This document shows positions 14,769 through 22,844 of a stretch of 26,546 nucleotides of DNA, one piece after another. Each line of letters opens with the position of its first letter. Positions within the stretch are counted from its first letter, which is position 1. The stretch is from Candidatus Geocrenenecus sp. JGI 0000106-J15 (GTDB taxonomy: Archaea > Thermoproteota > Nitrososphaeria_A > Caldarchaeales > Wolframiiraptoraceae): positions 1 to 26,546 of the forward strand of contig ASPF01000007.1 in NCBI GenBank assembly GCA_000405685.1, given 5' to 3'. The notes below the pieces were generated by a model. That model was not told the origin of the DNA. It saw nothing but the letters and a program-made list of their open reading frames with translations, and did no database searches. The translations under genes were made by a program, and so were the position numbers.

Positions 14769-15272
14769 ATGAGAAGAATGAGTAAGGAAAATTTAAAGAA
14801 TGCTTTCGCAGGTGAAAGCCAAGCATACATGAAGTATATACTCTTCGCTAAGAAAGCTGAAGAAGAAGGATTCAAAAATATAGCCCGTCTCTTTAAAGCG
14901 ATAGCTTATGCTGAGCAGGTTCATGCAAGTAATCATCTCCAAGCATTAGGATTGATCTGCTCAACATCTGATAACATAAAGAATGCGATAGAAGGTGGAA
15001 GATATGAAGTTGAAGAGATGTATCCTTCATATAATGCTGTAGCTAAACTACAAGAAGAAAGAGAAGCTGAAAGAACAACAAGCTGGGCACTCCAAGCAGA
15101 AAAAATACACTTAACCATGTATCAAAAAGCATTAAAGATGGTAGAAGGAGGGAAAGACATAGAAATAAGTGATATATACATCTGTGAAAAATGCGGTTAT
15201 ACAGTTGAGGGAGAACTGCCTGAGAGATGTCCAATATGCGGCGCCCCAAATGAAAGATTCAAGAAATTTTAG
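14769..15272 (+). CDS. rbr: Rubrerythrin (ferritin-like diiron plus rubredoxin-type domain)
   Basis: The 167-aa protein has a four-helix ferritin-like domain with the usual metal-binding Glu/His segments (FAGESQAYMKYILFAKKAEEE, AYAEQVHASNH, EREAERTTSWALQAEKIH). A C-terminal rubredoxin-like knuckle follows: ICEKCGYTVEG and RCPICGAP. Rubrerythrins reduce hydrogen peroxide in anaerobes, taking electrons from rubredoxin or related donors. The start is ATG 14769; ATG 14778 would lose only three residues. It is monocistronic and faces the minus-strand SDR across a shared terminator region. It suggests an anaerobic or microaerophilic host. Confidence 0.95.
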   Translation: MRRMSKENLKNAFAGESQAYMKYILFAKKAEEEGFKNIARLFKAIAYAEQVHASNHLQALGLICSTSDNIKNAIEGGRYEVEEMYPSYNAVAKLQEEREAERTTSWALQAEKIHLTMYQKALKMVEGGKDIEISDIYICEKCGYTVEGELPERCPICGAPNERFKKF

Positions 15273-15291
15273 CCGCCTCACCTACTCCTCT

Positions 15292-15329
15292 AATAATAAA
15301 ATAAAAAATAAGTTCAATTAAAATGAACT
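15292..15329 (-). terminator. Hairpin plus U-rich tract ending the SDR transcript
   Basis: AGTTCA (15311-15316) and TGAACT (15324-15329) form a 6-bp stem with a 7-nt AT-rich loop. On the minus strand it is followed by TATTTTTTATTTTATT (15295-15310), as in an intrinsic terminator for the SDR ending at 15337. The rubrerythrin gene converges from the other side. Confidence 0.45.
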
Positions 15330-15336
15330 CTGTCTT

Positions 15337-16104
15337 CTAGAATCTTTCAACTGCGACTATGGACATTCCTCCATCTACTGCAATTCTCTGACCTGTAACA
15401 TAAGCAGAATCGTCACTTGCAAGGTATAAAGCAGCGGCAGCTATATCTTCAGGTTTCGCTAATCTCCCTAGAGGTGAACGTTGAGCCATTCTTTTTCTAT
15501 CTTCCTCAGTAGTCGCAGCATATAGCAAGTCTGTTTCAGTAGGTCCTGGGCAGATAGCGTTAACTCTAATATTGTATGGTGCTAAATCTATAGCCATAGC
15601 CAATGTTAGAGAAAGTATTGCTCCCTTCAATGCGCTGTAAGCAGCATGCCCAGGCTCTCCAGTTATAGCTGCCTTCGAAGATATATTGATTATAGACCCT
15701 TTTCCAGTTTTTATCATATAAGGTACGACACTCTGGGATGGTATAACTGTTCCGAGAACATTTATCTTGAATTGTTTCTCCCAGTATTCTAAAGGTTCTT
15801 CATGGAATGGTTTACCTAGATGGATTGCTGCATTATTAACTAGGATATCTATTCTACCATACTCATCTACTACCTTCTCTACGCTTTTCTTTACAGATTC
15901 AACATCACTTACATCTACTTTCAGAGCAATAACATCAGCATCTCTTACTTCATCTTTTATCTTCTTTACAGCTTCTTCTGCTTTAGCTATATCTATATCA
16001 AGTATAGCTACTTTAGCACCTTCTTTGGAAAATCTTAAAGCTATAGCAAACCCTATTCCTCTTGCCCCTCCAGTAACAATAGCTACTCTATCTTTTAGCC
16101 TCAT
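15337..16104 (-). CDS. SDR-family NAD(P)-dependent dehydrogenase
   Basis: The 255-aa classical short-chain dehydrogenase has the cofactor motif TGGARGIG (near residue 11), DVSD, DILVNNAA, a catalytic Ser in NISS, and YSALK holding the catalytic Tyr and Lys. NAICPGPTETD and YVTGQRIAVDGG follow. Asp residues after the second strand (AILDIDIA) favour NAD. The family includes glucose/galactose 1-dehydrogenases and 3-oxoacyl-ACP reductases. The sugar-transport context favours a sugar or sugar-acid dehydrogenase, but the substrate cannot be read. The ATG is about 28 nt after a TATA box (16128-16135), so the mRNA is probably leaderless. The second SDR upstream has its own promoter. Confidence 0.9.
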   Translation of the reverse strand: MRLKDRVAIVTGGARGIGFAIALRFSKEGAKVAILDIDIAKAEEAVKKIKDEVRDADVIALKVDVSDVESVKKSVEKVVDEYGRIDILVNNAAIHLGKPFHEEPLEYWEKQFKINVLGTVIPSQSVVPYMIKTGKGSIINISSKAAITGEPGHAAYSALKGAILSLTLAMAIDLAPYNIRVNAICPGPTETDLLYAATTEEDRKRMAQRSPLGRLAKPEDIAAAALYLASDDSAYVTGQRIAVDGGMSIVAVERF

Positions 16105-16124
16105 GTAATGTTGTCTCTATTTTG

Positions 16125-16138
16125 TCATAAATAAATTT
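16125..16138 (-). promoter_or_regulatory. TATA box of the 15337-16104 SDR
   Basis: On the minus strand AATTTATTTATGA is centred about 28 nt before the ATG at 16104, the spacing for a leaderless transcript; no Shine-Dalgarno sequence intervenes. Confidence 0.6.
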
Positions 16139-16244
16139 TTCACTTGAAAAGAACCAAAACATTATAAAAATTACATCATGATTAATACTTAATCGACTGA
16201 TTGAAGTGGTCAAAATTGAATCAATAATCGTTGAATACTTAATC

Positions 16245-17030
16245 TTAAACTGAATGAGTTAGATAATCAATTCTTCCACCATCTATTACTATAATCTGTC
16301 CTGTTATGAGCGAAGACTCATCAGATGCTAGAAATACTGCAGCATTAGCTATATCAATTGGTTCAGCAACTCTCTTTAATGAGACTGTTTCTTTCCTCTT
16401 CTCTATTATTTGCTGTATTTCCTCAATACTTTTTCCTCCAATATTCATGTTTGTTAAGACAAAGCTTGGAGCAATAGCATTAACATTTATTCCATATGCT
16501 CCTAGCTCAAATGCTAGTCTCTTAGTTAAAGCTATGATTGCTGCTTTAGTTATAGCGTATAGCGTTGTTTCAGGTGAAGCTGTCCCTATCGCAGCTGTAC
16601 TTGAAATATTTATTATCTTACCGTAACGTCTCTTAACCATATACTTTACGGCTTCAAGTATACAGTATATTGTTCCTTTAACATTTACCCTCCACATTGT
16701 ATCAAGCTTTTCTTCATCAAAACTAAGTATAGAGCCTTGGTAAAATACTCCAGCATTATTAACGAGAATATCTATTCTAGAATATCTATCCATAACTTTT
16801 TCAAACATTCTTTCTACTTCTTGCTTATTTGATACATCAGCTTTAATCATTATAGCTTCTCCACCTATTGATATAATTTCTTGAACAACTTTCCTAGCTT
16901 CCTCCTCAGAAAAAACATAATTAATACAGATCTTTGCACCTTCTTTAGCAAAAGCCAAAGCTATCTCTCTACCAATACCTCTAGAACTACCTGTCACAAC
17001 TGCTACTCTATCCTTAAGCCTCGGGCTCAC
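16245..17030 (-). CDS. SDR-family oxidoreductase (FabG-like)
   Basis: The frame opens at TTG 17051, but GTG 17030 is preferred. It yields MSPRLKDRVAVVTGSSRGIG, the normal SDR opening, and lies about 30-35 nt after an AT-rich TATA region (17055-17070), whereas 17051 is too close to it. The 261-aa product has TGSSRGIG, DVSN, DILVNNAG, the catalytic Ser of NISS and YAITK with Tyr and Lys, then NAIAPSFVLTNM and ITGQIIVIDGG. Asn in ICINYVFS where NAD enzymes carry Asp suggests NADP use. It resembles 3-oxoacyl-ACP reductase and glucose 1-dehydrogenase lines. It shares orientation with the next SDR but is separated from it by 140 nt and a promoter. Confidence 0.88.
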   Translation of the reverse strand: MSPRLKDRVAVVTGSSRGIGREIALAFAKEGAKICINYVFSEEEARKVVQEIISIGGEAIMIKADVSNKQEVERMFEKVMDRYSRIDILVNNAGVFYQGSILSFDEEKLDTMWRVNVKGTIYCILEAVKYMVKRRYGKIINISSTAAIGTASPETTLYAITKAAIIALTKRLAFELGAYGINVNAIAPSFVLTNMNIGGKSIEEIQQIIEKRKETVSLKRVAEPIDIANAAVFLASDESSLITGQIIVIDGGRIDYLTHSV

Positions 17031-17170
17031 TTCAACATAATTGCGAAACAATATGATAAAAATATTAAACGAGGTAGACCTTATGAAACCAGCATCCTTT
17101 CATAACATTCACATTCAACTTAAAGATCTAGATAAAAAAGCAATCCTTATCTGATGTCAACTGCCTTTGA

Positions 17171-17303
17171 TATAAATATCTGAAACTTTAAAGGTTATCC
17201 TGATGGGCAGGTAAGCTTATCGTAGGGAGAAGGATTTAGTTTCGGAGAGATTTAGAAATGTCTCCATCAGATAAGTCCACTATACGTGCCATACAACATT
17301 TTT
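17171..17303 (+). ncRNA. Candidate small structured RNA with its own TATA box
   Basis: A TATA-like ATATAAATATC (17171-17181) is followed about 25 nt later by a self-complementary unit. TTATC plus TGATGG (17195-17206, with one bulged C) can pair with CCATCA plus GATAA (17264-17274). Inside, GGAGA (17244-17248) could pair with TCTCC (17261-17265), though it shares two bases with the outer stem. CATCAGATAAG (17265-17275) is also the exact reverse complement of CTTATCTGATG at 17146-17156, so alternative folds exist. A T-run (17299-17303) could terminate it. I recognise no family: no clear C/D boxes, RNase P or SRP core. Confidence 0.3.
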
Positions 17304-17461
17304 AAACAACATCCTCTAGCAGCACCTAACCTTTATTCAACTTTGGTATAACCTATTCTAAATTAAAAAAGAGTGAAAATGTACATATTGATAAGACTAA
17401 AATCAAACAATGTTTTACTTACCCTTTTCTTAAATCTCTTAACTGGAAGATGTACTAAGAA

Positions 17462-17471
17462 GTTTTATAAG
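17462..17471 (+). promoter_or_regulatory. TATA box of the CUT2 sugar-transport operon
   Basis: GTTTTATAAG is centred about 25 nt before GTG 17491, predicting a leaderless transcript for the binding protein. Confidence 0.6.
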
Positions 17472-17490
17472 CGGCAACAACATAATTATT

Positions 17491-19146
17491 GTGAGGTCTA
17501 TAGAGAATATGAATGAAGAAAACATTCTTAATAGGAAGATTTCTAGAAGAGCTGCCGTAGGTACCGCTGCAAAGGTTGCTGGAGCAGCAGTAGCTGGGCT
17601 CGTAATAGGAGGGGTAGCAGGATATGCATTAAAACCAGAAGTACCAGCAGCAACAGTAACAGCTACAGTTCCTACAACTGTCAAAGAGACTGTGACGGTT
17701 GGAGCTGCTACGGTAACTGTTCCTACAACTGTTACTAAAACTGAAACTGTCGTCTCGACCGTAAGTCCAGCGGCTCCAGGGCTTGCAGAGCTTAGACGTG
17801 AGTTAGCACAGAAATATGCTACAGGCAAGCCTGGAGAGAAATTCCTCGTTGGATACGTTACTTGGACATTAGCTCAAGAAGCACCAAAATATGATTATCA
17901 AGGAGCAGACCAAGCCTGCAAACAGCTCGGGCTAGATTTTAAGGGAATAGAAATAGGTGCTGAAGCATTAAAAGCAGTTGAAGCTACTGACTCATTAATT
18001 GCTGCTGGATCGAAAGGTGTAGTTTACTGGGCTCCAGCACTGGCAGCAATGGAGGAGATTGTTAGATTATGTGAAGAGAATAAAGTATTTGCAGCAACTG
18101 CTTGGTGTAGAGATCCTGCCTTACTTCCTGGAGATAGAGGTCCACATTGGTTCTTCGAATTCAGTACTATGTCTGATGAGATGAGCTTCCACTGCATGAC
18201 TCTACTATTTGAGAAGATGAGGAAGTATGGTAAGAGCAAGGTTCTACATGTACAATCTTCAAAGACTATTGCTCCAGACTCTACAGCATTGATAAATCAA
18301 GGTATAGCTATTGCTTGGAGAAGATATCCATTCATACAGCTACTCGGACATTACTGGGGTGAATGGGCGTATCCAGGAGGTAGAAAAGCAGGAGAAGATG
18401 CTCTAGCTGTAAGAACAGATTATGAAGCAGTCTGGGGTCATAATGATGATCAAGCAATGGGTACAGTTTCAGTCTTCAAAGAAAGAGGCATAGACATTGG
18501 ACCATTTGCAGCTGCAAGAGATGCTATAGTTGCATGTCTAGAGGAGGTCGTGAAAGGAGACTGGTTTGTGACCTCTCTAACAGAATTCCAGTACTTTGGA
18601 GGATACCGTGTTGCAGCCACTTATGATGCTGTTACAGGTGCATCATATCCGCTTAGAGATGAGATGGTTCAATCCCCATGGGTTACAACAGTCTTAAACA
18701 TGACGACACCGCGTATAAAGGAAGAGAATGAAGAACTTATAAAGTCTACTGGATTATGGTGGCATCCGAACTTCGTAGTCGTAGATGCTGGAAAATTACT
18801 TGAATTCCAGAAGATCAGTGAAGTCTATCCTGCCAGAGATTATCCATATGATTTCAGAACGCTTTCTGTTGGAAAGTGCCAAGAGCTTAACTTAACGTAT
18901 GATAGACATGCAAAGAACTACCTAACAGCTAACAATTTCTACTATGTACCAATGATGAAGAGGATGAAGGTTACAGAAGATAGAACTAAGGGACAGAATC
19001 TTGAATCTTTCAGGAAGCAGTTCGGATTAACTATGAGGTACTTCCTTGAGCTGACTTGGGATACTCATAGTGATAATGAATCCAAATTGAAGGCAGCTGA
19101 AGCTGAAGGCTTAAAGCTTGAACCATTCTGGGGTGCATTAGATTAA
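17491..19146 (+). CDS. CUT2-type sugar ABC transporter substrate-binding protein with Tat-like signal
   Basis: The 551-aa protein begins with a twin-arginine-like signal (RKISRRAAVG near residues 15-24), a hydrophobic Ala/Gly helix to about residue 46 and a Thr/Val-rich stalk (about 52-93) built from two similar 17-residue units. The mature part starts near residue 115 (KFLVGYVTWTLAQEAPKYDYQGADQACKQLG), the normal first strand of a periplasmic-binding-protein type 4 domain. It includes WGHNDDQAMGTVSVF, matching the effector-proximal Asp segment of ribose-binding-like proteins. About 150 extra C-terminal residues follow, beyond the usual 300. It is anchored by its N-terminus and feeds the ATPase and permeases encoded next. 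The ligand is probably a monosaccharide, not determined. Confidence 0.87.
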   Translation: MRSIENMNEENILNRKISRRAAVGTAAKVAGAAVAGLVIGGVAGYALKPEVPAATVTATVPTTVKETVTVGAATVTVPTTVTKTETVVSTVSPAAPGLAELRRELAQKYATGKPGEKFLVGYVTWTLAQEAPKYDYQGADQACKQLGLDFKGIEIGAEALKAVEATDSLIAAGSKGVVYWAPALAAMEEIVRLCEENKVFAATAWCRDPALLPGDRGPHWFFEFSTMSDEMSFHCMTLLFEKMRKYGKSKVLHVQSSKTIAPDSTALINQGIAIAWRRYPFIQLLGHYWGEWAYPGGRKAGEDALAVRTDYEAVWGHNDDQAMGTVSVFKERGIDIGPFAAARDAIVACLEEVVKGDWFVTSLTEFQYFGGYRVAATYDAVTGASYPLRDEMVQSPWVTTVLNMTTPRIKEENEELIKSTGLWWHPNFVVVDAGKLLEFQKISEVYPARDYPYDFRTLSVGKCQELNLTYDRHAKNYLTANNFYYVPMMKRMKVTEDRTKGQNLESFRKQFGLTMRYFLELTWDTHSDNESKLKAAEAEGLKLEPFWGALD

Positions 19147-19170
19147 GTACGCCGACTATTCCTTAATAAT

Positions 19171-19210
19171 CTTTAATAAACTCTCCTCATATTTTTTATA
19201 TTTGGAGCGA
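19171..19210 (+). promoter_or_regulatory. Promoter/terminator junction and ribosome binding site before the CUT2 ATPase gene
   Basis: CTTTAATAAA (19171-19180) is TATA-like and would start transcription near 19200. A T-run (19192-19197) could partly end the binding-protein transcript. GGAG (19204-19207) is a good Shine-Dalgarno sequence for ATG 19218. This would allow excess binding protein plus a separate message for the ATPase and permeases. Confidence 0.4.
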
Positions 19211-19217
19211 ATGAGTA

Positions 19218-20771
19218 ATGGCTATACAAAACCTGTTATTGGAGGCTAAAAATATTTCTAAGACCTTTGATAACGTCGTAAGAGCGCTTGACGCAGTCAC
19301 TATAGAAGTTAGGAAAAATGAGATCCTCAGCATAGTCGGTGAGAATGGCGCTGGTAAATCTACTTTAATGAAGATACTTGTAGGAGTATATCAGCCAGAT
19401 AGTGGTGAATTATATTATGGTGGTCGCAGGATCCCTTTCCCAAAGAATCCAATAGAAGCTTTGAGAAGAGGTATCACTATAGTTTACCAAGAGAGAGGTG
19501 TCATACCTCATCTTAAAGTATACCAGTTTCTTTTTTTAGGTCTTGAAGAAAAATTTACTAGACTTGGAAGATTGCAGTTAGAGAAGATTATAGGTATTAC
19601 AAAGTCAGTCTTTGATGAACTTGGAGTAAGATGCGATTTAGGTAGTTATATGTATGAACTTCCTCTATCTATACAAAAGATGGTTGAGATAGCAAGAGCA
19701 ATCCTCAGTATTAGATTAGCAATAGGTGGTGAATCATCAGATATCACGCCTATAATCATTCTTGATGAACCTACAGCCCCCCTATCGATTGAAGAGAGAG
19801 ATGAATTATTTCAATATATCTTAAGCTTAAAGAAGAATAATTCCTTCATATTCGTTTCACACATAATCCCTGAAGTTATGAGATCTAGTGATAGAATATA
19901 TGTTCTACGAGATGGAAAACTTGTTGCACATCATGATCTTTCAATTGAAAAAATCTCTGAAGATCAGTTATTCAGAGAAATAGTTGGTAGAGTTTCATAC
20001 TATGAACTCTACGCAGGTCATGAATATGGAATAGCAGAGGCTAAAGGTAAACCAATAATCTTATCTGTTAGAAATCTTACAAAGAAAGGCTACTATCAAG
20101 ATATTACTTTTGATGTACGTGAAGGAGAATGTATTGGATTATTTGGACCAGCAGGATGCGGTAAGAGTGAAGTAGCGAAAACACTATATGGTGAATTGTT
20201 GGCGGATGGGGGTAAAATAATCGTAGATAACAGGGAGGTAAGCATAAAGGGTGAACCTCATTCAAGACTGAGTAGAGGCATCGGATATTTCTCAGGTGAG
20301 ACAGGTAAAGAATTATTTCTCTACTGGCCTATAAAGAAGAATGTCTCCATAGTTAATTTTGAGAAGGTTGTAAGAAGACCATTAAAGATTGTTTCAGTAA
20401 TAAGTTTTAAGGCTGAAAAAATTCTTGCAGAGAAGATAGTTAAGAAACTTAGAATTAAAGCTCCAAGCGTAGAAGCAGAATGTTATTCATTGAGTGGAGG
20501 AAGTAAGCAAAAAGTATCAGTTGGCAAGTGGCTTGAGAGAAGTCCAAAAATACTTATCTTAGAAGATCCTACTATAGGTATTGACGTAGGTGCAAGAGAA
20601 GATATTTATGAAGTATTGTTAGAGATGAAGAAGAATGGTATATCGTTGGTTCTAGTAAGTGATGATCCAAAGGAATATGCTATCCTTTGCGATAAAGTAG
20701 TTTTAATGAGAGATGGAAAGTTACAGAAAGTATACACAAATGAAGATTTTAGGAAGGTGATGGAGCTGTGA
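19218..20771 (+). CDS. CUT2 sugar ABC transporter ATPase, two fused ABC domains (RbsA/MglA-like)
   Basis: The 517-aa protein contains two ABC units, as in RbsA/XylG. The first has Walker A GENGAGKST (near residue 41), the degenerate signature LPLSIQKMVEIARA and Walker B IIILDEPTAPLS, with a short Gly/Ser insertion between them. The second has Walker A GPAGCGKSE (near 312), signature YSLSGGSKQKVSVGKWL (near 426) and Walker B ILILEDPTIGIDVGA, where the usual Asp-Glu pair is reversed to Glu-Asp. In most RbsA homologues it is the second Walker A that is degenerate (GAGRTE), so this enzyme differs. Its TGA overlaps the GTG of the first permease by 3 nt. Confidence 0.92.
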   Translation: MAIQNLLLEAKNISKTFDNVVRALDAVTIEVRKNEILSIVGENGAGKSTLMKILVGVYQPDSGELYYGGRRIPFPKNPIEALRRGITIVYQERGVIPHLKVYQFLFLGLEEKFTRLGRLQLEKIIGITKSVFDELGVRCDLGSYMYELPLSIQKMVEIARAILSIRLAIGGESSDITPIIILDEPTAPLSIEERDELFQYILSLKKNNSFIFVSHIIPEVMRSSDRIYVLRDGKLVAHHDLSIEKISEDQLFREIVGRVSYYELYAGHEYGIAEAKGKPIILSVRNLTKKGYYQDITFDVREGECIGLFGPAGCGKSEVAKTLYGELLADGGKIIVDNREVSIKGEPHSRLSRGIGYFSGETGKELFLYWPIKKNVSIVNFEKVVRRPLKIVSVISFKAEKILAEKIVKKLRIKAPSVEAECYSLSGGSKQKVSVGKWLERSPKILILEDPTIGIDVGAREDIYEVLLEMKKNGISLVLVSDDPKEYAILCDKVVLMRDGKLQKVYTNEDFRKVMEL

Positions 20772-21760
20772 GTAATAATCTTAGAAAAGAAGCGGTAATT
20801 ATACCAATTCTTACTTCTGCTTGGAGATTAATTAAAGGAAATCCCGCTATATGGGCCATATTCGGATTAGTAATAATATTCTCATCAGTTGTCCCAGAGA
20901 GGTTCCTATCAACAGGTAATCTTGTAGCTATCTTAAAGAATTTCGCTGTTACGTCAATGCTAGCTGTAGGTCCAACTTTTGTTATTCTTCTAGGATCTAT
21001 TGATGTCTCGTATATGGGGATTTGGATGTTTGGAGGTGCATTGGTATGGCTACTCTACCCATACCTTGGTTTAGCATCGATATTCATATATCCGATCTTC
21101 GGTCTACTTATTGGATTATTTAATGGAGTAGTACATGTTAAAGCTAGGATACCATCCTTTATTTTAACTCTTGCAATGACAGCTGTCCTTGCATTCCTAA
21201 CAACATATGTAAGAAATGTATCAGGTGTCTTAACGCTTACAGTACCAGCCTACAATTTCTTAAGAGAATCTCCAATACCTTATGTTCCATCGCCATTCCT
21301 TCTCGCACTTCCAACTATAGCAATAGCGATCTTCTTAATGTTCTTCACGAAACTTGGAACGTATCTTTGCGCTATTGGATCAAATGAAGAAGGTGCAAAA
21401 CTCGCTGGTATAAACGTCGAAAAGTATAAGATTCTTGCATTCATGTTTAGTGGATTCTTGGTTGGATTAGGGTCAATCGCTATCTTTGTCCATCTAGGAA
21501 ATCAGACAAGAGTAGACTTTGATCCAAGCGAGCTTGTAAGAGGCCTTGCAGCTATAGTCCTTGGAGGAACTCCGTTGGCAGGAGGGATGGGTGGACCACA
21601 TAGAACACTTCTTGGAGCCCTAGTATACGTATTGATATTTAATGGTTTATTCCTTTTACCAGGTGTTGATCCAAACCATCTTAAGCTATATATTGGAGCT
21701 CTTCTATTGGGGGCTGTCGTCATTGCTTCTAGGGCTCTCAAGGGTGCATTGATTGCTTAA
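20768..21760 (+). CDS. CUT2 sugar ABC transporter permease 1 (RbsC-like)
   Basis: The 330-aa polytopic protein belongs to the BPD_transp_2 group. Landmarks are VAILKNFAVTSMLAVGPTFVIL, NGVVHVKARIPSFILTLAM, GSNEEGAKLAGINVEKYKILAFMFSG (the conserved cytoplasmic loop that touches the ATPase) and GTPLAGGMGGPHRTLLGALV. About eight to ten hydrophobic segments are visible. The GTG start overlaps the ATPase stop, so translation is coupled. Together with the following, different permease it should make a heterodimeric channel, whereas E. coli RbsC is a homodimer. Confidence 0.92.
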   Translation: MSNNLRKEAVIIPILTSAWRLIKGNPAIWAIFGLVIIFSSVVPERFLSTGNLVAILKNFAVTSMLAVGPTFVILLGSIDVSYMGIWMFGGALVWLLYPYLGLASIFIYPIFGLLIGLFNGVVHVKARIPSFILTLAMTAVLAFLTTYVRNVSGVLTLTVPAYNFLRESPIPYVPSPFLLALPTIAIAIFLMFFTKLGTYLCAIGSNEEGAKLAGINVEKYKILAFMFSGFLVGLGSIAIFVHLGNQTRVDFDPSELVRGLAAIVLGGTPLAGGMGGPHRTLLGALVYVLIFNGLFLLPGVDPNHLKLYIGALLLGAVVIASRALKGALIA

Positions 21761-21775
21761 ATGGTGAGATAAAGG

Positions 21776-22738
21776 ATGAAGGAAGCAGTTTTATCACGTG
21801 AACGGTTTCAGAGAAATCTTAATACAATAATACCGATAACTGGGTTAATCCTTTTAATGATAGGTCTAAGAATGGCTAACCCCTACTTCTTAGCTAGTTG
21901 GGATAGTGTAATCACATTAGTTTATGGTATGTCTTTCTTCTTGATAGCTGCATGTGGTTTAACTTTTGTGATCCTTATGGGCTCATTTGATTTCTCAGTT
22001 CCAAGTGTTCTAAAATTATCAGCTATGATTTTTGCAGTCCTCTATCCATCGATAGGCTTCTTATCTATCCCAGTAGCTTTAGCTGTAAGCTTAGTTTTCG
22101 GATCCGTTAATGGATTATTACTTGCAAGATTTAACATTCCATCCTTTATGGCAACCTTAGCAACTTCTATGGTTGCAGAAGGAGCAGCTCAAGTAATTTC
22201 TGGAGGATATACAAGGATGATAACTGATCCTGCTTTCCGATCTCTATCTACAACAATGATTGCAGGGCTACCCTCAATATTCTACTGGGCTATTGCTATC
22301 TGGCTTATATCAATATTCTTGACGTTCGCCACACCTTTCGGTAGAGCAATATATGCAGTAGGTGGAAATCTTGTTGGAGCACGTCTAGCAGGCATAAATG
22401 TTAAGATGGTTAGGATACTTGTCTTCATGTTATGCTCACTGTTTGCAGGGATCTCAGGAATACTCTATGCTTCCCAGATTCAAGCAGGACACATGCAAGT
22501 TGGAGTCCTAGACATGATCCCACTATTCGCAAGCGTAGTAGTCGGTGGTACTGCTTTAACTGGAGGCGTAGGCGGGGTTCATAGAACTCTATTAGGAGTA
22601 TTGATAATTAGATGGCTTGACTCAGGGTTAAGCATGATCGCTATAGACCTTAACGTTAGAATGATCGTCTTCGGAGCAATAGCTATAGTAATGGCTATCT
22701 TGACCATAGATAGAAGAAGAATAAAGATAATGAAATAA
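21776..22738 (+). CDS. CUT2 sugar ABC transporter permease 2 (RbsC-like)
   Basis: The 320-aa polytopic protein is clearly related to permease 1 but diverged. It has AACGLTFVILMGSFDFSVPSVL, NGLLLARFNIPSFMATLATS, VGGNLVGARLAGINVKMVRILVFMLC and GTALTGGVGGVHRTLLGVLI. The pattern GSFDFSVPSV matches the ligand-channel helix of RbsC-type proteins. ATG 21776 follows AAAGG closely and lies 15 nt after permease 1. It is the last gene of the operon; AT-rich DNA and the eda remnant on the opposite strand follow. Confidence 0.92.
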   Translation: MKEAVLSRERFQRNLNTIIPITGLILLMIGLRMANPYFLASWDSVITLVYGMSFFLIAACGLTFVILMGSFDFSVPSVLKLSAMIFAVLYPSIGFLSIPVALAVSLVFGSVNGLLLARFNIPSFMATLATSMVAEGAAQVISGGYTRMITDPAFRSLSTTMIAGLPSIFYWAIAIWLISIFLTFATPFGRAIYAVGGNLVGARLAGINVKMVRILVFMLCSLFAGISGILYASQIQAGHMQVGVLDMIPLFASVVVGGTALTGGVGGVHRTLLGVLIIRWLDSGLSMIAIDLNVRMIVFGAIAIVMAILTIDRRRIKIMK

Positions 22739-22844
22739 TATTTTAGAAAACCCTCTAAGTATTTTCATCCACAAGTTGAAAGGATACATCATCTTTAATA
22801 GTATATAAATTAAGTATTAAGAGTAGGAAAAATTTGGGACGACT

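Larger units (their letters stand above)
17052..17490. other. 440-nt divergent intergenic region between the SDR and the CUT2 sugar transporter
   Basis: No protein gene is supported. It holds the minus-strand SDR promoter (17055-17070), a possible structured RNA (about 17170-17303, listed separately), several further T-rich stretches and, at its right end, the TATA box of the transporter operon. Regulation of both divergent units is likely to be set here. Confidence 0.5.

Noticed and set aside
15767..16108. 113-codon plus-strand ORF
   Set aside because: Antisense shadow of the SDR on the minus strand; low-complexity Ser/Thr/Phe composition and no motif.
17668..17732. 14-nt direct repeat (GTTCCTACAACTGT, 51 nt apart) as a mobile-element or regulatory repeat
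   Set aside because: It is in frame and reflects the repeated Val-Pro-Thr-Thr units of the protein stalk.
17439..17828. 129-codon minus-strand ORF with Val/Thr-rich sequence
   Set aside because: It is the complement of the Thr/Val-rich stalk of the CUT2 binding protein; the repeats explain its length.
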